Shown here piece by piece: positions 60,566 through 64,000 of a DNA stretch of 64,000 nucleotides. The position numbers and the translations under genes are program-made. Origin of the DNA: Austropuccinia psidii (taxonomy: Eukaryota > Basidiomycota > Pucciniomycetes > Pucciniales > Sphaerophragmiaceae); contig JALGQZ010000001.1 in NCBI GenBank assembly GCA_023105745.1, forward strand, positions 67,226,937-67,290,936, given 5' to 3'. Positions within the stretch are counted from its first letter, which is position 1, and each line of letters starts with the position of its first letter. The notes beneath the pieces were generated by a model. It saw only the letters and a program-made list of their open reading frames with translations, was not told the DNA's origin and did not search any database.

Positions 60566-61012
60566 AAATTAAATTTTAACTTAAAAAAATTGAATGGAAC
60601 TTGTAAATTTTTATTTTTTTTAAAAAAATTTTTTTTTTTTTTTTTTACACCATTTCATAAAATCTTTGATTAAAATTAAATAAAAAAATCCTTTATTTTT
60701 AAGTTTTAGTTTTAAGATAATAAAATTTTTAAAACTTAAAAAATATTAAATTATTATTTTATTAAATCTTATTATTAAAAAAAAAAAATAAAATAAAAAA
60801 AAAAAAGGTATAATATATGTTTTTTTTATTTTAAAATTAAATTAATTTAATAATGAATTAAATTTTTTTTTTTTTTTTTTTATTATTATTATTAAAATTT
60901 TATATATATAAAAAAAAAGAATTTAATTTAAATATATTTTTTGAATTAAATTCAATTTTTTTTTTTTTATTAATATTCAAAATTAATAAAAAAAAAAAAA
61001 AAAATTCTTTTT

Positions 61013-61054
<42 letters not shown>

Positions 61055-61243
61055 ATTTAAATTTATTAAAACAAATAATATAGAAAAAAAAAAAAAAAAA
61101 AACCTTTTTTAAAAATTTAATTATTTTAAAAAAATTAAATTTTAAATTTAAAATTAAAATAAGATTAATTATTAAATAATAATTAATTTTTTTTTTTGAT
61201 AAGAAAAAAAAAATAATTTTTAAATAAAAAATAATATTTAAAG

Positions 61244-61275
<32 letters not shown>

Positions 61276-62054
61276 AAATTTTTTCTTTTTTAAAATTTAT
61301 TATAATTTTAAAATATTATTATTATTATTATTATTATTATTTTTTAATTTTAAATTTTAAAATTTTGAAATTTATTAAATTAATTAAAATTATAAAAAAA
61401 AAAAAAAAAAAAATAATAATGGTTTATTTACAAAAAAAAAAAAATTAAAAAAAAATTTAATTTAATATTTTTTTAAAATCAAAAAATAATATAAAATAAA
61501 TAATATAAAAAAAATCTTTTTTTTTTTTTTTTTTTTTTTTTTAAGAAAACTAAAACTAAAATTTTTTTTTTTAAAATCAATTTAAAATAAATAAAAAAAA
61601 TTAAATAAGATAAAATTTTAATTTAAATATGAAAAAAAAAAAAAAAATTTTATTAATATGATTTTAAAGAAAATTTTTTTTGTAAAAAAAATTTTTTTTT
61701 TTAAAATTTAATATTAATTAAAAAAAATAAAAAAAATTTAATTTAGTTTAATATCAGGATAAATTAAAACTTAAAAAAAAATCCAAAGGAAGTATTTCTA
61801 AATGATTTTTTATTTAAAAAATCTAATATTTATCATGAATCTAATTTTATCTATCAAATGAGATCATAGTTTACTTTTTGAAGATCAAATTTTAACACCT
61901 TTATTGATTAAATATTCTTTTTTTAAGAATAATTTAAATTAATTAAAAAAAAAGATTAAATAAATAAATATAATTTTTTTGAATTAAAATCATAAAAAAC
62001 TTTAATTCAATTCTTAACCAAAAAAAAAGGGAAATTTAATTTAATAATTTATTT
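60566..62054. other. A/T low complexity, no gene
   Basis: Homopolymers and ATT repeats (61316-61340). Nothing coding. Confidence 0.8.
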
Positions 62055-62420
62055 TTGGTTCTGTTAAAATCACATAAGCTTTCAGTAAATACATGTAAGC
62101 CCTTACATGTTTTTACCAATTTATGGTCAAAACATGTAAGTGACCTTTCTTTTAGAAAAAATTCCTCAGGCTTAGTTTTGAGGGTTTTTTTATATATATT
62201 TTTTTCCATATTTTTTTTTTTGAAATTAGATGTTAAGATCCCTAAATTTTGTCAATTTTTTTTTTTTAAAAAAATCAATTAAAAGTCTTCCCACTTATTA
62301 AGTTCTATATTTTTTTCTTTGAAAAAATGATGAGGAGAATCTTGAGAATCAAAAATTAGAATCCCATATTTTTTGGGAATTTTCTTTTTTGAGTGGGACA
62401 AATTTAAGCTTAAAAATTAT
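62055..62420. repeat. MULE left-end fragment
   Basis: TCACATAAGCTTTCAGTAAA, ATGTAAGCCCTTACATGTTT and TTACCAATTTATGG, then TTCCTCAGGCTTAG and CTTCCCACTTATTAAG, are colinear with 44517-44890 at the MULE-C left end. The OTU module is absent, so it is a truncated copy. Confidence 0.7.
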
Positions 62421-62914
62421 TTTATTTTCATTTTTTTTGTTCATGTTTTGTAAGTAAATTGAAAATTAAATTTATGAAATTAATGGAATGAAAAATGTAA
62501 TTTAGGGAATTAGTGGCATTAAAAATGACATTTATGTCATAAATGGAATTATTTTTTATACTTTTTTTTAAAATATTTTTTAAAGATTTTTTATAAGTTT
62601 TATATTTTTTTTAATATTAAAAAAATTATTCTTTTTAAAGAAAAAAAATTAAAATTTAAGATTTTGAATGAAAACTAATTCAGAGTAACTCAAAGAATAA
62701 TTTTATAAGTTTTTGGATGTGAAAAAGCCACGTGTAAAAACAATATAAAATTAAACCAAATTCCTCAATGAAAAAGATTTTAAAACAATTTCAAAAATAA
62801 AAATATTTTAACTCCAAATTGAAAGAAAAAAATTAATTAAATTAATATATTTTAGAGCTTAAAAATATATTAATTAAGGGTACAAGGTTCAAAAAACACG
62901 GCCAGGCCCCCAAA
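62421..62914 (-). other. Likely 5' internal region of a minus-strand LTR element
   Basis: Reading away from the LTR at 62915 on the minus strand: TTTGGGGGCCTGGCC (candidate primer-binding site, 62898-62914), then AT-rich leader with TTTTTACACGTGGC, comparable to ATTTTACGTGTGAC after the 5' LTR at 25891. It is cut short by the MULE fragment. Confidence 0.45.
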
Positions 62915-64000
62915 TGTAAGATGTGACTATGAAACTGATGATAATATTACTATTAATCAACAGTACTATGTCTGTTCTTATGAAATATAATAATAAAAAT
63001 TATTATAACCACAATTAAATAATTATAAAATTATTTCTTTCACGTGTTATACACTACTAGTGATTATAACAGTGAGCAGTAATTGTCTACTAGAATCAAT
63101 TACAAGAAGAATTTAATAATAAAAACTTCTTTTATTAAAATAATAAAATTATTTTAATATATAATTATCTTTTACAGGAATAATTATAAAGATAATTCTT
63201 GAAGAAAACTATTACTAGAGAAAAACTTTAAGAATTAAAGATAAATGACTCACTAATACTCCAAAGAACTTATTGATAGATATAAGTAGGGAAATTTGAC
63301 GTAGAATTGTGGATTTAAGGGATCAAAAGGATTTATAACAGTATTACAACAATATATAGTTGGATTCTATGATTTCACGTCTTTCTGGATGATTTTAAAA
63401 GATTTAAAACACTTAAGATTAGCTTTAACTAATACTTACTTGTTGGTAATAATGATTTAATAAATTGATAAGATGATTATACAGAAAAAACAGCAAGAAT
63501 AGGCTTCTTTTAAGTCAACAACAGCTCACAGAGGCGTGCCATGGAGCAAACTGAAAAACCAGTGAGTGAGAAAACAATAAACCTTTTTGGATTAATGATT
63601 GCATCATCTGTTGTCACGTAAGATTATCATAATTACTTAATTAATGCTTTTACGTGACTACCAACCCCAATATGGTTAAGAATAAAAGGAGTAACATCTG
63701 TAAATCTTCTTTTATTCTAAAATAATCATTGATTTCTCAAAGTTATCAATGTTATTGCCAATTTCATCACAGGTAGTAATTACTGTGAATTTTTGAAGAT
63801 TCAGTGTTTCACGTAGAATGGTCAAAAATGGACTGTAAGTAAAACTTTTAATTTTACTAGTAAAACCATAATTCTTTTTGGTTGTACCATAGATAATACA
63901 GTTCTTCATTGGTCCTGAAAGTTTCAGGAAGATTCATTAAGAATTGTATTTTTAATGAATTTTTGAAGTTTTTACCTCATTTCTACGTAGAATTGCAAAT
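62915..64000 (-). repeat. LTR on the minus strand, running off the window
   Basis: The LTR 3' end (ACATCTTACA on the minus strand) is at 62915. The sequence to 64000 matches 17428-18508 of the solo LTR in reverse, with moderate divergence (TTGCAATTCTACGTAGAAAT against TTGCAATCCTACATAGAAAT). A primer-binding-site-like sequence follows, so this is a 5' LTR with some internal sequence. The remaining about 840 bp of the LTR lie beyond the window. Confidence 0.8.

Noticed and set aside
1..64000. CRISPR arrays, bacterial operons, rRNA genes
   Set aside because: None seen; introns, LTRs and transposon families are eukaryotic.

Overview
The window looks like nuclear DNA of a rust fungus (Pucciniales, Basidiomycota). 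It is very AT-rich and almost entirely built from eukaryotic transposable elements. It has small GT-AG introns and one fungal-type Pho85-family cyclin gene. The Ty3/gypsy gag-pol, the MULE-OTU elements and the PIF/Harbinger elements resemble, from memory, sequences common in the large repeat-rich rust genomes (Austropuccinia psidii and relatives). The genus is an inference; no search was run.

Layout. 1-7.5 kb: decayed retroelement pieces (gag of one Ty3 family on the minus strand, an LTR relative on the plus strand, a possible LINE scrap). 7545-13736: PIF/Harbinger copy 1, with three genes (Myb/SANT-like, TET/JBP-like 2OG-Fe(II) oxygenase, DDE transposase), all damaged. 13940-19810: a Mutator-like element (MULE-A, minus strand) with an OTU-type cysteine-protease domain, split by a complete solo LTR (16587-18508, TSD TAAGT). 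20512-20618: a foldback hairpin. 23494-39452: PIF/Harbinger copy 2 with TTA target duplications. Its Myb-like gene is split by a full-length Ty3/gypsy chromovirus (24063-34108, TSD TATAA); its transposase gene is fully open. 39.6-49.3 kb: a tandem duplication of a deleted MULE-OTU element. 49-52.3 kb: nearly pure A/T low complexity, including a paralogous empty site for Harbinger copy 2. 52.3-59.5 kb: the only unique gene-bearing segment, a three-exon Pcl-type cyclin (57426-58406) preceded by about 3.3 kb rich in GTACTGTAC/GTACAGTAC palindromes. 59.6-60.6 kb: an A-tract array. 62-64 kb: a MULE end fragment and a minus-strand LTR running off the window.

How the parts relate. The Harbinger element has a standard transposase plus Myb-like pair and a third gene, placed 12 bp tail-to-tail from the transposase, whose C-terminal half looks like a TET/JBP-type dioxygenase. 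The two copies share probable CpG-to-TpG/CpA lesions, and the transposon DNA appears CpG-poor by eye. An element carrying a possible methyl-cytosine oxidase in a genome that methylates or mutates CpG in repeats is the most interesting hypothesis here. The order of events is readable: AT-rich repeat, then Harbinger insertion at TTA, then Ty3 insertion into the Harbinger Myb gene, then about 2% LTR divergence.
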